A stretch of DNA of 64,000 nt. It comes from Klebsiella michiganensis. GTDB taxonomy: Bacteria; Pseudomonadota; Gammaproteobacteria; Enterobacterales; Enterobacteriaceae. The notes below the pieces were generated by a model, which had not been told where the DNA came from, did not search any database, and was given only the letters and a program-made list of their open reading frames with translations. Position numbers and translations under genes: made by a program. The stretch covers positions 2,852,001 through 2,916,000 of the forward strand of contig CP011077.1 in assembly GCA_000963575.1 (NCBI GenBank). The letters run 5' to 3'. Within the stretch, counting starts at the first letter, position 1, and each line of letters begins with the position of its first letter. Shown piece by piece: positions 26,508 to 34,322 of the stretch.

Positions 26508-27475
26508 TTGATTTCGGTAATTTTTATCAGCTGATTGCAAAAAACCACCTGGCCCCGTGGCTGGAAACCCTGCCCGCGCAAATTGCCAGCTGGCAGCGTG
26601 AATCCCTGCACGGCCAGTTCAAACACTGGTACAACACGGTGAACTACCTGCCGGAGATGACACCTCATCGTCTCGATCTGCTGCACAGCGTAACCGCAGA
26701 GTCCGCCGCCCCGCTAAGCGAGGGCCAGCAGCTTGGCATTGAAAAACTGCTGCGTAACCTGATGCCGTGGCGGAAAGGGCCTTACTCGCTGTATGGCGTA
26801 GATATCGACACCGAATGGCGCTCAGATCTTAAATGGGATCGCGTCTTGCCGCACATTTCCCCGCTTGCCGGGCGAACCATTCTCGACGTCGGCTGCGGCA
26901 GTGGCTATCACCTGTGGCGGATGATTGGCGCAGGCGCACAGCTTGCGGTTGGTATTGACCCAATGCAGCTGTTTATTTGCCAGTTCGAGGCAGTGCGCAA
27001 ACTGCTCGGGAACGATCAGCGCGCACACGTTCTACCGCTGGGTATTGAGCAACTTCCGGAACTGAACGCCTTTGATACCGTGTTCTCGATGGGCGTACTT
27101 TACCATCGCCGCTCGCCGCTGGATCACCTCTGGCAGTTGAAAAACCAGTTGGTCAAAGAGGGTGAACTGGTGCTGGAAACGCTGGTGGTGGAAGGCGATG
27201 AAAATACCGTATTAGTGCCGGGCGAGCGCTACGCGCAAATGCGCAACGTTTACTACATTCCGTCCGCGCTGGCGCTGAAAAACTGGCTGGAGAAATGCGG
27301 TTTTGTCGACGTGAAGATTGTCGATCACTGCCTCACCACCCAGGAAGAACAGCGCCGCACTTCGTGGATGATCACCGAGTCGCTGGGAGACTTCCTCGAT
27401 CCGAACGACAGCCGCAAAACCATTGAAGGTTACCCTGCCCCGCTTCGCGCCGTTCTGGTGGCCCGTAAGCCATAA
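26504..27475 (+). CDS. cmoB: tRNA U34 carboxymethyltransferase CmoB
   Basis: CmoB transfers the carboxymethyl group from carboxy-SAM to 5-hydroxyuridine 34, giving cmo5U. The 323-aa product matches E. coli CmoB, with SAM-binding ILDVGCGSGYHLWRM and the catalytic region SMGVLYHRRSPLDHLWQLK. It starts with GTG at 26504 inside the end of cmoA and ends before a strong bidirectional terminator. Confidence 0.97.
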   Translation: MIDFGNFYQLIAKNHLAPWLETLPAQIASWQRESLHGQFKHWYNTVNYLPEMTPHRLDLLHSVTAESAAPLSEGQQLGIEKLLRNLMPWRKGPYSLYGVDIDTEWRSDLKWDRVLPHISPLAGRTILDVGCGSGYHLWRMIGAGAQLAVGIDPMQLFICQFEAVRKLLGNDQRAHVLPLGIEQLPELNAFDTVFSMGVLYHRRSPLDHLWQLKNQLVKEGELVLETLVVEGDENTVLVPGERYAQMRNVYYIPSALALKNWLEKCGFVDVKIVDHCLTTQEEQRRTSWMITESLGDFLDPNDSRKTIEGYPAPLRAVLVARKP

Positions 27476-27484
27476 TCCTCAAAC

Positions 27485-27516
27485 AAAAAACCCGGCGCTG
27501 ATTGCCGGGTTTTTTA
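27485..27516. terminator. terminator between cmoB and the DUF1471 gene
   Basis: A 12-bp perfect stem (AAAAAACCCGGC/GCCGGGTTTTTT) with a 7-base loop sits between two converging genes and can work in both directions. Confidence 0.93.
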
Positions 27517-27529
27517 TCTTCGCTATCTT

Positions 27530-27808
27530 TTAGCGAAACACCTGTGCGGTTCCGCTCCACAGGCTGGAGTCGCCCGGGGTGGCCAGGCCAGTAACGTTAA
27601 TTTTGCTGCCGCCGATTTTCTCGGCCTTTACCTGGAGCTGATTGACGGCGTCATCGGTGCTACCGGACACGCCTCGGATGGACACTACGCCAATCTGCTC
27701 CTCACCAGCAGTGCTGCCGTTAAGCACTTGCGGGAGTGGGGCGGCAAAAGCGGTAGATGCAAAAACGGATGACAGAGCCAGGATTACGGTTGCAGTTATT
27801 TTTTTCAT
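27530..27808 (-). CDS. DUF1471 (YdgH/BhsA/McbA-like) periplasmic protein
   Basis: A 92-aa exported protein: signal peptide ending STAFA-AP (residue 22), then a compact alpha/beta domain with the family pattern IGVVSIRGVSGSTDDAVNQL, EKIGGSKINVTG and a terminal SGTAQVFR. Enterobacteria carry many paralogs (BhsA, McbA, YhcN, YahO), several induced by stress or biofilm growth; I cannot tell which this is. The start has AGGG nine bases upstream. Confidence 0.85.
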   Translation of the reverse strand: MKKITATVILALSSVFASTAFAAPLPQVLNGSTAGEEQIGVVSIRGVSGSTDDAVNQLQVKAEKIGGSKINVTGLATPGDSSLWSGTAQVFR

Positions 27809-27835
27809 TTTTAATTCCCTCTAACATTGATAGTT

Positions 27836-28259
27836 GTCAGAGAGGATTATTCACAATGGGGTGTTTTATAACGTAAGTGACTGGCAAACGATGTTAAACA
27901 ATGTGTGCAAAAAATGCAGAACTGGTTACACAACGCTTCGCCGCTTACAAATAAAAAACCCTGAGGTTAGCCAGGGTTTAAAGGGATTAAGTTTTGTTCA
28001 GTCACTTTTTAGCGACTAGCTGATTCTCAATTTAATGCCCTGATATGAAACCTAATCAACATCTCGTGACTCTTTCCTCATCGTCACTCATTGACGCAGG
28101 AATGAGTCCAAATGGAAGACCCTCACCACCATGGAATACATTGACAAAATTACGCTGCCCATTAATTTCATGCCAGCATGCCAGTTAAACACCCAGTGCT
28201 TATGCGGAAAATGATTTACCTTTTCGCTTTACCAAACCGACAGTGAAAGCCCAGGCAAG
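27836..28259. other. gene-poor AT-rich stretch
   Basis: I find no convincing gene in this 424-bp stretch. It carries one minus-strand terminator-like hairpin (27952-27979). A 61-codon plus-strand frame at 27834-28019 has no ribosome site or recognisable product. Confidence 0.5.
27952..27979 (-). terminator. terminator-like hairpin downstream of the small-peptide gene
   Basis: Stem AAACCCTG/CAGGGTTT (27956-27963 with 27972-27979) with an A-run on the left gives a U-run on the minus transcript. It is about 280 bp past the 42-codon gene at 28260-28388 and could end that transcript. Confidence 0.55.
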
Positions 28260-28388
28260 TTAAAATAAATTATAGATACAACATCGATTATCAAACGGAG
28301 AGTTTATTTTGGCGATAAATAAACAAGATAAAGCTGCTATTCCAATAAGATAACAGAACAAAAACGAAACAAGAAGAAAGCTATTCAT
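28260..28388 (-). CDS. 42-aa small membrane peptide, copy 1
   Basis: This frame, ending at TAA 28260, starts MNSFLLVSFLFC, continues as one hydrophobic helix to about residue 26 and ends RCCIYNLF. It is preceded by AAAGGA seven bases before the ATG. A paralog of exactly the same length lies about 500 bp away (28763-28891). The two share MNSFLLV at the start and C-x-I-Y-x-L-F at the end, with different codons for the last Leu and Phe, which suggests selection on the peptide. Predicted topology: short cytoplasmic N-end, one membrane helix, short Cys-containing C-end probably in the periplasm. The function is unknown; a regulator like MgrB or a type I toxin are both possible. I do not recognise the family. 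Confidence 0.6.
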   Translation of the reverse strand: MNSFLLVSFLFCYLIGIAALSCLFIAKINSPFDNRCCIYNLF

Positions 28389-28595
28389 AATCAAATCCTT
28401 TAATTTTGAATACAACTAAACTCCATGAAAATACGTACAATCAATAAACAAACTTAGTACATTCCTGTCAAGTCGCATCCATGTATAGCTTTTTAACGAA
28501 TTGAAAAGTTTCGTTGAAACGGCCAGCGAGAATCGAATCCAGATCATCAACTCATTTTAGAGGTGGAAAGTTGAGGTAATAGCCATTATACGATG
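28260..28595 (-). repeat. duplicated unit, copy 1
   Basis: Copy 1 of an imperfect direct repeat of about 330 bp, paired with 28763-29091. Best conserved are the peptide gene start with its leader (TTCAAAATTAAAGGATTTGATT before the ATG, split by no gaps in either copy), a TTGACA hexamer at 28466-28471, the segment AACTTTTCAATTCGT..AAAGCTATACATGG farther upstream, and GGTAATAGCCA.TATACGATG (plus-strand sense) at the outer end. Confidence 0.8.
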
Positions 28596-28762
28596 ACCGT
28601 ATTTTTTCGGTTAATGCCTATTGAATAAGTAGTCAGTTTGGTTTAAGTACATTCGGCTGAGTACTGGTGCGATGCTGCTGATTGTGCAGCAGCAGCTAAG
28701 CGCTCATGCGAATGAGGTTTACATTTTCTGCCTGTCAGGCCATTGGTTAAAGTATCAGAACG
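28389..28762. promoter_or_regulatory. leader and spacer region between the two small-peptide genes
   Basis: The 5' part (28389-28595) is the conserved leader of copy 1. On the minus strand it holds TTGACA (28471-28466), 17 bases, then TTTATT, a plausible sigma-70 promoter about 55 bp before the ATG. The rest (28596-28762) is unique, with a CTG/CAG-rich hairpin near 28672-28692 and no gene I can support. Confidence 0.5.
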
Positions 28763-28891
28763 TTAGAACAACTCATAGATGTGGCATTTACTGTCACACT
28801 CAGATGTCATTGTGGAGAATATAGAATGATAAAGCGTCACCGTCACCATAAGACAAAAACACAGAAACAAGACAAGAAGAAAACTATTCAT
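28763..28891 (-). CDS. 42-aa small membrane peptide, copy 2
   Basis: Paralog of the gene at 28260-28388 with the same 42-codon length and the same AAAGGATTTGATT-ATG start region. It begins MNSFLLVLFLCFC, has one hydrophobic helix, and ends ECDSKCHIYELF with cysteines at 32 and 36; copy 1 has them at 36 and 37. The middle has diverged strongly while the two ends are kept, a pattern expected for a real peptide family. TTGACA lies at 28978-28973 on the minus strand. The 3' end of a tRNA-Thr-like remnant is 9 bp beyond the upstream edge of this repeat. Confidence 0.6.
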   Translation of the reverse strand: MNSFLLVLFLCFCLMVTVTLYHSIFSTMTSECDSKCHIYELF

Positions 28892-29091
28892 AATCAAATC
28901 CTTTAATTTTGAACATGACTAAACGCCAGGGAACCGTGTGCCAGTTATAAACAACCAAATGTTGTGCATTCTTGTCAAGCCACGCCCATGTATAGCTTTC
29001 TCACGAATTGAAAAGTTTTGTTGGAGCGTAAAACGAGGATCGAATTCGTACCATCAGCCCGGAAGGCTTTGGTAATAGCCAATATACGATG
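28763..29091 (-). repeat. duplicated unit, copy 2
   Basis: Copy 2 of the imperfect direct repeat (see 28260-28595). The conserved leader is about 200 bp long and better preserved than the middle of the coding part, which suggests that the leader itself (promoter, UTR or an antisense RNA) has a function. Confidence 0.8.
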
Positions 29092-29099
29092 GCGCGCTC

Positions 29100-29175
29100 T
29101 GGTGCCGACTACCGGAATAAAACTGGTGACCTACTGATTATAAGCCGGTTGATCTATCTTGACCCTGTGCCAGCA
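29100..29175 (-). pseudogene. degenerate tRNA-Thr(TGT)-like fragment
   Basis: On the minus strand the last 50 or so bases of this 76-nt stretch match the 3' part of enterobacterial tRNA-Thr(TGT) as I remember it: an anticodon arm reading CTTATAATC instead of CTTGTAATC, the variable loop AGTAGGTC, T arm ACCAG...CCGGT, acceptor AGTCGGC and CCA. The T-loop is TTTTATTC rather than TTCGATTC, and the 5' acceptor strand and D arm do not match, so it cannot fold as a working tRNA. A 3' tRNA end of this sort is typical of an old integration site. Confidence 0.65.
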
Positions 29176-29286
29176 ATAGTTTTGCTTTGGCGACGGACTG
29201 GAGTTCATCGGGTTGTTCAACGGGTGTACGTGGAGAGGAGCCCCCGCCCTTACTCCCCGAGATGCGTCGTTTTCCATGCTGTACTC

Positions 29287-29309
29287 ATAAAAAACCGCCC
29301 GAAGGCGGT
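29287..29309 (-). terminator. minus-strand terminator
   Basis: Stem ACCGCC/GGCGGT (29294-29299 with 29304-29309), loop CGAA, with an A-run on the left giving U's on the minus transcript. It follows the small CxxC frame ending at 29332. Confidence 0.75.
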
Positions 29310-29331
29310 AACTGTAGCGTTATTTTAAATA

Positions 29332-29478
29332 TTATTTAACGAGCAAGTCGTAATAATATTGTTCATCATACATTCTTAGAAAACGTATTGCGCCACAACG
29401 GACATATTCAAGTTGTTTATCACGCGTAATTTCACCCTGACATATAGGGCAGGAACTGTTTGAAAAGATGAAAGCCAA
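29332..29478 (-). CDS. hypothetical 48-aa CxxC protein or gene remnant
   Basis: A 48-codon frame with TTG start at 29478 behind a run of six G's, ending 23 bp before a terminator. It reads SSCPICQGEITRDK and later VRCGAIRF, i.e. a CPIC pair plus one more cysteine, then a Tyr-rich end (DEQYYYDLLVK). The frame is open upstream to 29637, but that part translates the cutC terminator and so is unlikely to be coding. It may be a short metal-binding protein or the 3' end of a decayed gene; I do not recognise it. Confidence 0.3.
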   Translation of the reverse strand: MAFIFSNSSCPICQGEITRDKQLEYVRCGAIRFLRMYDEQYYYDLLVK

Positions 29479-29596
29479 CTGAATACCCCCCCAGCAAAAA
29501 AGAGCCCTTTTTAGGTTGTCACAACTTATCAGTTTTTTTATTTGCCTGGTCCAGCCCCAAGAGCCCCCCAAAACAACATAATTGATTGATATGGAT

Positions 29597-29624
29597 AAAA
29601 AAAGCCCCAGCAATACGCCGGGGC
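29597..29624 (-). terminator. cutC terminator
   Basis: A GCCCC/GGGGC stem (29604-29608 with 29620-29624) with extra imperfect pairs inside and a seven-base A-run on the left, 68 bp after the cutC stop on the minus strand. Confidence 0.8.
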
Positions 29625-29691
29625 CTGGTACGAGCAAGCATCATATTGGGCGACATGATGCGCGGTAGAAATCTTTTCAGTGCGGCGGGTT

Positions 29692-30426
29692 TCATCCCGC
29701 CAGTGCGTTTTTCATGGCCGCCACTGTGTCTGCATCCACACAGTAACGATTAAATTCATCGGCTTCAGCATCGGCGCTCATCGAAACTCCAGCTTTGCGA
29801 TAGCGCATCGGGGAAGGTACCGACCGCCCCGCCGAGCTGTGAAGCTCCTCAATGCCGTTTGCCACAAACTTACTCACGTTGCTCAAACGCACGCCTGCGC
29901 CAGCCATAATAATTGGAGCACGGGAATGCTGTTTTAGTTCCCGAAGAAGTGAGATTCCCGTTTCGGCCGTTTGCTGCTGCCCTGAAGTCAGTATCCTCGC
30001 GACGCCTAACGCAGCCAGTTGCTCAAACGCCTGCAGCGGATGATGGCACATATCAAACGCCCGGTGGAACGTCACGGCCATCCCTTCGGCGGCCTGCATC
30101 ACCTGCTCCATTCGCGGCAAATCAATATTGCCGTCTTCATCAAGCATACCAATAACAAACCCCGGGAAACCGAGTTCACGCACAAAAGCGATATCTTCGA
30201 GCATGGTGGCAAATTCGCCGTCGGTGTAGCAAAAATCACCGCCGCGCGGGCGAATAATCGGATGCACCGGAATCGACACTTTCTGTCTCACTTGGCGCAA
30301 CACGCCAGCGGATGGCGTCAGCCCGCCTTCTTTAGGCGCGGAGCAGAGTTCAATTCTGTCCGCGCCGGCTTGTTCTGCAGTAACAGCACAATCTATTCCA
30401 TAACAGCATATTTCAAGCAAAGCCAT
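29692..30426 (-). CDS. cutC: CutC family protein
   Basis: A 244-aa TIM-barrel protein matching E. coli CutC, first linked to copper tolerance, though that role is disputed. Conserved blocks are MALLEICCY, RIELCSAPKEGGLTPS, HPIIRPRGGDFCY, VTFHRAFDM and IIMAGAGVR. The torYZ genes that sit between cmoB and cutC in E. coli are absent. It is divergent from the C-S lyase gene across a 91-bp gap that must hold both promoters. Confidence 0.95.
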   Translation of the reverse strand: MALLEICCYGIDCAVTAEQAGADRIELCSAPKEGGLTPSAGVLRQVRQKVSIPVHPIIRPRGGDFCYTDGEFATMLEDIAFVRELGFPGFVIGMLDEDGNIDLPRMEQVMQAAEGMAVTFHRAFDMCHHPLQAFEQLAALGVARILTSGQQQTAETGISLLRELKQHSRAPIIMAGAGVRLSNVSKFVANGIEELHSSAGRSVPSPMRYRKAGVSMSADAEADEFNRYCVDADTVAAMKNALAG

Positions 30427-30517
30427 TGATTACTCCTATTAAAACCTGCAGTTCGCCGGTTGTGTCCCCGTCACGGAATGATAATCTGAAAAGAGATCCA
30501 CAAAAAGGTAGCGTACT

Positions 30518-31657
30518 ATGGCATTCAATTTTGATGAATGGATCGACAGGCGTCACAGCGACAGTTCGAAGTGGAATAAATTTTCTGAAAACGTGCTGCC
30601 CATGTGGGTTGCTGATATGGATTTTCGCTCACCGCCCTGCATCCTCGATGCGCTACAGGCGCGCGTCCGGCACGGCGTATTTGGCTACGGCAAACGGCCG
30701 GATGAACTGATAGAAATCCTCACCGAAAGGCTCGCCAGCCGCTATCAGTGGCGCATCAAACCAGAATGGCTGGTCTTTTTGCCTGGCGTTGTTTCCGGCC
30801 TGAATCTCTGCGTTCGAGCCTTTACCGCCGCCTCGGAATCGACGATAGCCCCGACGCCGATATACCCGCCGTTTCGTAGAGCTTCCGAACTTGCCCAGCG
30901 CACGCAGATTAATATGCCGCTCAGGCTGAAAGAAAAACGCTGGATTATCGAGCCTGAAGCGTTAGCGACCGGCCTGACGGGCAAAGAAAAACTATTGATG
31001 CTTTGTAATCCGCAGAACCCCGGCGGCACAGTTTACCGCCGGGACGAGCTTGAGCAGCATCTGGCCTTTGCGCAGCGGAATGAGCTAATTGTCTGTTCCG
31101 ACGAAATTCACTGTGACTTATTGCTTGAACCTGGCGTAACGCATATTCCTTTCGCGACATTAAGTGAAGATGCGGCGCAGCGTTCAGTGACGCTAATCTC
31201 CCCGTCCAAAACCTTTAATATTGCCGGGCTTGGTGCCTCGGTGGCCGTTATTCCCAATCCTGAACTGCGCCGTAAATTCAAAGCCGCGCGGGCAGGTATT
31301 GTTCCGGAAGTGGATATTCTGGCCCTGGCGGCGGCGGAAGCTGCATGGCGAGACGGCGAGGCGTGGCTGCAGGCGCTACTGGTTTATCTGCGCGTTAACC
31401 GGGATAAGCTGATACAAGCGGTGAATGCCACTCCGGGCTTAACGATGGTATCGCCGGAGGCCACTTATCTCGGCTGGATTGACGCCAGCGGCTTAGGCGT
31501 AGAGAACCCGGCAGAATTCTTCCTCAACGCCGGGCTGGGCGTCTCTCCCGGCACAGATTTTGGCGAAAAACAGTTCGTGCGAATCAACTTTGGCTGTACG
31601 GCGGCTGTCCTTGATGAAGCCATCAGCCGCCTGCAAAACGCCGCTCAGCAGCGCTAA
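30518..31657 (+). CDS. MalY/PatB-type pyridoxal-phosphate C-S lyase
   Basis: A 379-aa fold-type I PLP enzyme of the PatB/MalY (cystathionine beta-lyase-like) subgroup, which cleaves C-S bonds of cysteine conjugates or cystathionine. Signatures: MWVADMDFRSPP, GYGKRPDELIE, NPQNPGGTVYRRDEL, SDEIHCDLL, and the PLP lysine in SPSKTFNIAGLG. E. coli MalY also restrains MalT, but it is 390 aa and located elsewhere, so I do not use that name. The gene is inserted between cutC and yecM relative to E. coli. It starts 13 bp after AAAAAGGTA and converges on yecM with a very short gap (the stops abut). Confidence 0.88.
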   Translation: MAFNFDEWIDRRHSDSSKWNKFSENVLPMWVADMDFRSPPCILDALQARVRHGVFGYGKRPDELIEILTERLASRYQWRIKPEWLVFLPGVVSGLNLCVRAFTAASESTIAPTPIYPPFRRASELAQRTQINMPLRLKEKRWIIEPEALATGLTGKEKLLMLCNPQNPGGTVYRRDELEQHLAFAQRNELIVCSDEIHCDLLLEPGVTHIPFATLSEDAAQRSVTLISPSKTFNIAGLGASVAVIPNPELRRKFKAARAGIVPEVDILALAAAEAAWRDGEAWLQALLVYLRVNRDKLIQAVNATPGLTMVSPEATYLGWIDASGLGVENPAEFFLNAGLGVSPGTDFGEKQFVRINFGCTAAVLDEAISRLQNAAQQR

Positions 31658-32224
31658 TCAGTCGGCCTGTTCGCTGGCAACAATCTGCTCAATACTCCAG
31701 GGATGGAATTTGATTGTCACTTTACCGTCGGTAACCGCAAGCGTTGGGTTGGGCAATCTTTCACGCTCCCCTTGCGGCGAGCTGGTTTTCACCGAAATAC
31801 CCGTTTCACGCAGCCCGGCGTCAGACAACAAATCCAGCGCCCGCGCGTTAAGCGTTTCTGGTTCGCCCGGCAGCACTATCTCAACGTGTTCCCAGCCTTC
31901 GTGCGGGTAACGTTTTTCACCGGGCCAGGGCAGCTCCACAACCGTAAATCGCCAGTGCGCAACGCACACCGGCTCATCCAGCCTGAATAAACAGATTGGG
32001 CGACCATTGATAATATTTTCACTCAGCAAGGTGCCGCATTTTTCCAGCCCTGCGCGCCAGCGTTCGGCCGTCGCGTTCTGGTGGCAACGCAAAGAAATGT
32101 GATCGGCATCCAGGGGCGCAATTTCCAGCCCGAGCCGGGTGGCAAGTTCTGTTAACGCTTTCGTAAATCTCGGCAGATCTGCCGAAATATCATGCAGTTC
32201 ATCTACCGCCTGCCAGTGTGCCAT
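31658..32224 (-). CDS. yecM: YecM family protein
   Basis: A 188-aa cytoplasmic protein equal in length to E. coli YecM, whose structure resembles metal-dependent isomerases/dioxygenases (vicinal oxygen chelate fold). Conserved parts are DHISLRCHQNATAERW, INGRPICLF, VELPWPGEKRYPHEGWEHVEIVLPG split over the middle, and FHPWSIEQIVASEQ. The start MAHWQ is chosen 25 codons inside the longest frame by family alignment. It is divergent from argS. Confidence 0.93.
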   Translation of the reverse strand: MAHWQAVDELHDISADLPRFTKALTELATRLGLEIAPLDADHISLRCHQNATAERWRAGLEKCGTLLSENIINGRPICLFRLDEPVCVAHWRFTVVELPWPGEKRYPHEGWEHVEIVLPGEPETLNARALDLLSDAGLRETGISVKTSSPQGERERLPNPTLAVTDGKVTIKFHPWSIEQIVASEQAD

Positions 32225-32467
32225 ACCGCCATCCTCTTTCTTAGAAAGCGCGTAATCTACCCTGTTCCTGGCGGGCCGCCAACTCTCCGCCAGGGCCAAA
32301 TGCTGATGAATGGTTATTCATTGCACCGTTAATAATAATTGCGCCGCCCGCAAGCAAGGCTTTTGCTGACGTCAGAGCGCAAATAACGTTATACTCTCGC
32401 CCTGTTTCTTTCCCCATTTTTAGGCAGCCATGATTCGGCGGCCCAGTACAAATTGTAAGGTATCCCG

Positions 32468-34201
32468 GTGAATATTCAGTCTCTTCTCTCAGAAAAAATC
32501 AGCCAGGCGCTGATTGCTGCTGGTGCGCCAGCGGACTGCGAACCGCAGGTTCGTCAGTCAGCAAAAGTCCAGTTCGGCGACTATCAGGCCAATGGCGTGA
32601 TGTCCGTTGCTAAAACGCTGGGCATGCCGCCGCGACAGGTTGCAGAGAAGGTCATCGCTAATCTCGATCTGACCGGGATCGCCAGCAAAGTCGAGATCGC
32701 CGGCCCGGGCTTTATCAACATATTCCTCGACCCGGCATTTCTGGCGAAAAACGTTGATCAAGCCGTAGCGTCCGATCGTGCGGGGGTGAGCCTGTCTGAA
32801 CCACAAACCATCGTGGTCGACTACTCTGCGCCAAACGTTGCTAAAGAAATGCACGTGGGCCACATTCGTTCCACCATCATCGGTGACGCGGCCGTGCGTA
32901 CCCTCGAGTTCCTCGGCCACAAAGTCATTCGCGCCAACCACGTTGGCGACTGGGGCACTCAGTTCGGCATGCTCATCGCGTTCCTGGAAAAACAGCAGCA
33001 GGAGAACGCCGGCGAAATGGCGCTGGCCGACCTGGAAGAGTTTTACCGTGCGGCCAAAAAACACTACGACGAAGACGAAGTCTTTGCCGAACGCGCCCGT
33101 GGTTACGTGGTTAAGCTCCAGGGCGGCGATGAATATTGCCGTGAGATGTGGCGCAAGCTGGTCGACATCACCATGACGCAGAACCAAAAAACCTACGAAC
33201 GCCTCAACGTGACCCTGACCCGTGATGACGTGATGGGTGAAAGCCTCTACAACCCAATGCTGCCTGGCATTGTGGCCGACCTGAAAGAGAAAGGCCTGGC
33301 GGTAGAAAGTGAAGGCGCGACCGTAGTGTTCCTGGATGAGTTCAAGAACAAAGACGGCGACCCTATGGGCGTGATCATTCAGAAAAAGGATGGCGGTTAC
33401 CTGTACACCACCACCGACATCGCCTGCGCGAAATACCGCTACGAGACCCTGCACGCAGACCGCGTGCTCTACTTCATTGACTCCCGCCAGCACCAGCACC
33501 TGATGCAGGCCTGGACCATCGTGCGTAAAGCCGGCTACGTGCCGGAATCCGTTACTCTGGAACACCAGATGTTCGGCATGATGCTGGGCAAAGACGGCAA
33601 GCCGTTCAAAACCCGCTCCGGCGGCACCGTGAAGCTAACCGACCTGCTGGATGAGGCAATGGAACGCGCCCGTGGCCTGGTCGCGGCGAAGAACCCGGAT
33701 ATGCCTGCGGACGAACTGGAAAATCTGGCGAAAGCCGTCGGCATTGGCGCGGTAAAATACGCCGACCTGTCCAAGAGCCGTACCACCGACTACATCTTCG
33801 ACTGGGACAACATGTTGGCCTTCGAAGGGAATACCGCGCCATACATGCAGTACGCCTACACCCGCGTATTGTCCGTGTTCCGTAAAGCCGACCTCGACGA
33901 AGCCGAACTGCTGAAAGCGAAGGTCGTCATTACCGAAGATCGTGAAGCTCAGCTGGCCGCCCGTCTGCTGCAGTTTGAAGAAACGCTGAACGTCGTTGCT
34001 CGCGACGGGACGCCGCACGTTATGTGTGCCTATCTGTACGATGTTGCGGGCCTGTTCTCCGGCTTCTACGAGCACTGTCCTATTCTGAGCGCCGCCGATG
34101 AAGCGACCCGCAATAGCCGCCTGAAGCTGGCGCTGCTCACTGCGAAAACCCTGAAGCTGGGTCTGGATACGCTGGGTATCAACACCGTAGAACGTATGTA
34201 A
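32468..34201 (+). CDS. argS: arginyl-tRNA synthetase
   Basis: ArgRS charges tRNA-Arg. The 577-aa product equals E. coli ArgS, with the N-terminal Add1 domain, the class I HIGH-like motif (HVGHIRST), the KMSKS-equivalent (KFKTRSGG region without the standard lysine, as in other ArgRS) and the C-terminal anticodon-binding helices. As in E. coli, translation starts at GTG (32468). It ends in a clear terminator facing flhE. Confidence 0.98.
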   Translation: MNIQSLLSEKISQALIAAGAPADCEPQVRQSAKVQFGDYQANGVMSVAKTLGMPPRQVAEKVIANLDLTGIASKVEIAGPGFINIFLDPAFLAKNVDQAVASDRAGVSLSEPQTIVVDYSAPNVAKEMHVGHIRSTIIGDAAVRTLEFLGHKVIRANHVGDWGTQFGMLIAFLEKQQQENAGEMALADLEEFYRAAKKHYDEDEVFAERARGYVVKLQGGDEYCREMWRKLVDITMTQNQKTYERLNVTLTRDDVMGESLYNPMLPGIVADLKEKGLAVESEGATVVFLDEFKNKDGDPMGVIIQKKDGGYLYTTTDIACAKYRYETLHADRVLYFIDSRQHQHLMQAWTIVRKAGYVPESVTLEHQMFGMMLGKDGKPFKTRSGGTVKLTDLLDEAMERARGLVAAKNPDMPADELENLAKAVGIGAVKYADLSKSRTTDYIFDWDNMLAFEGNTAPYMQYAYTRVLSVFRKADLDEAELLKAKVVITEDREAQLAARLLQFEETLNVVARDGTPHVMCAYLYDVAGLFSGFYEHCPILSAADEATRNSRLKLALLTAKTLKLGLDTLGINTVERM

Positions 34202-34221
34202 GCCTAGAGCTATACAGACAA

Positions 34222-34252
34222 AAAACCCGGCCAGTGAGCCGGGTTTTGTTTT
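34222..34252 (+). terminator. argS terminator
   Basis: A 10-bp stem AAAACCCGGC/GCCGGGTTTT with a 6-base loop and T-rich tail; its A-rich left side may also serve the converging flhE transcript. Confidence 0.9.
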
Positions 34253-34322
34253 TCAGGCCAATCAGAAATGGCAGGGAAATAGCCCGTTGACGCTCAGACA
34301 GCCTGCTAGTCAACCAAAGGGC

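Noticed and set aside
27834..28019. 61-codon plus-strand frame after the DUF1471 gene
   Set aside because: No ribosome site, composition not protein-like, and a terminator-like hairpin lies in its middle.
28260..28891. The 42-aa peptides as MgrB or Hok homologs
   Set aside because: They share only the general layout (one helix, cysteines near the C-end). The conserved MgrB and Hok motifs are absent, so no family name is given.
29089..29328. 79-codon plus-strand frame starting at the repeat edge
   Set aside because: Its N-terminal part is the translation of the antisense strand of the tRNA-Thr-like fragment, a known source of false proteins.
29479..29637. N-terminal extension of the CxxC frame to 29637
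   Set aside because: This part translates the cutC terminator hairpin and its U-run, so it is very unlikely to be coding.
32558..33565. 335-codon open frame antisense to argS
   Set aside because: It lies fully inside a certain gene, and its length follows from the codon bias of argS; no ribosome site, domain or operon context supports it.
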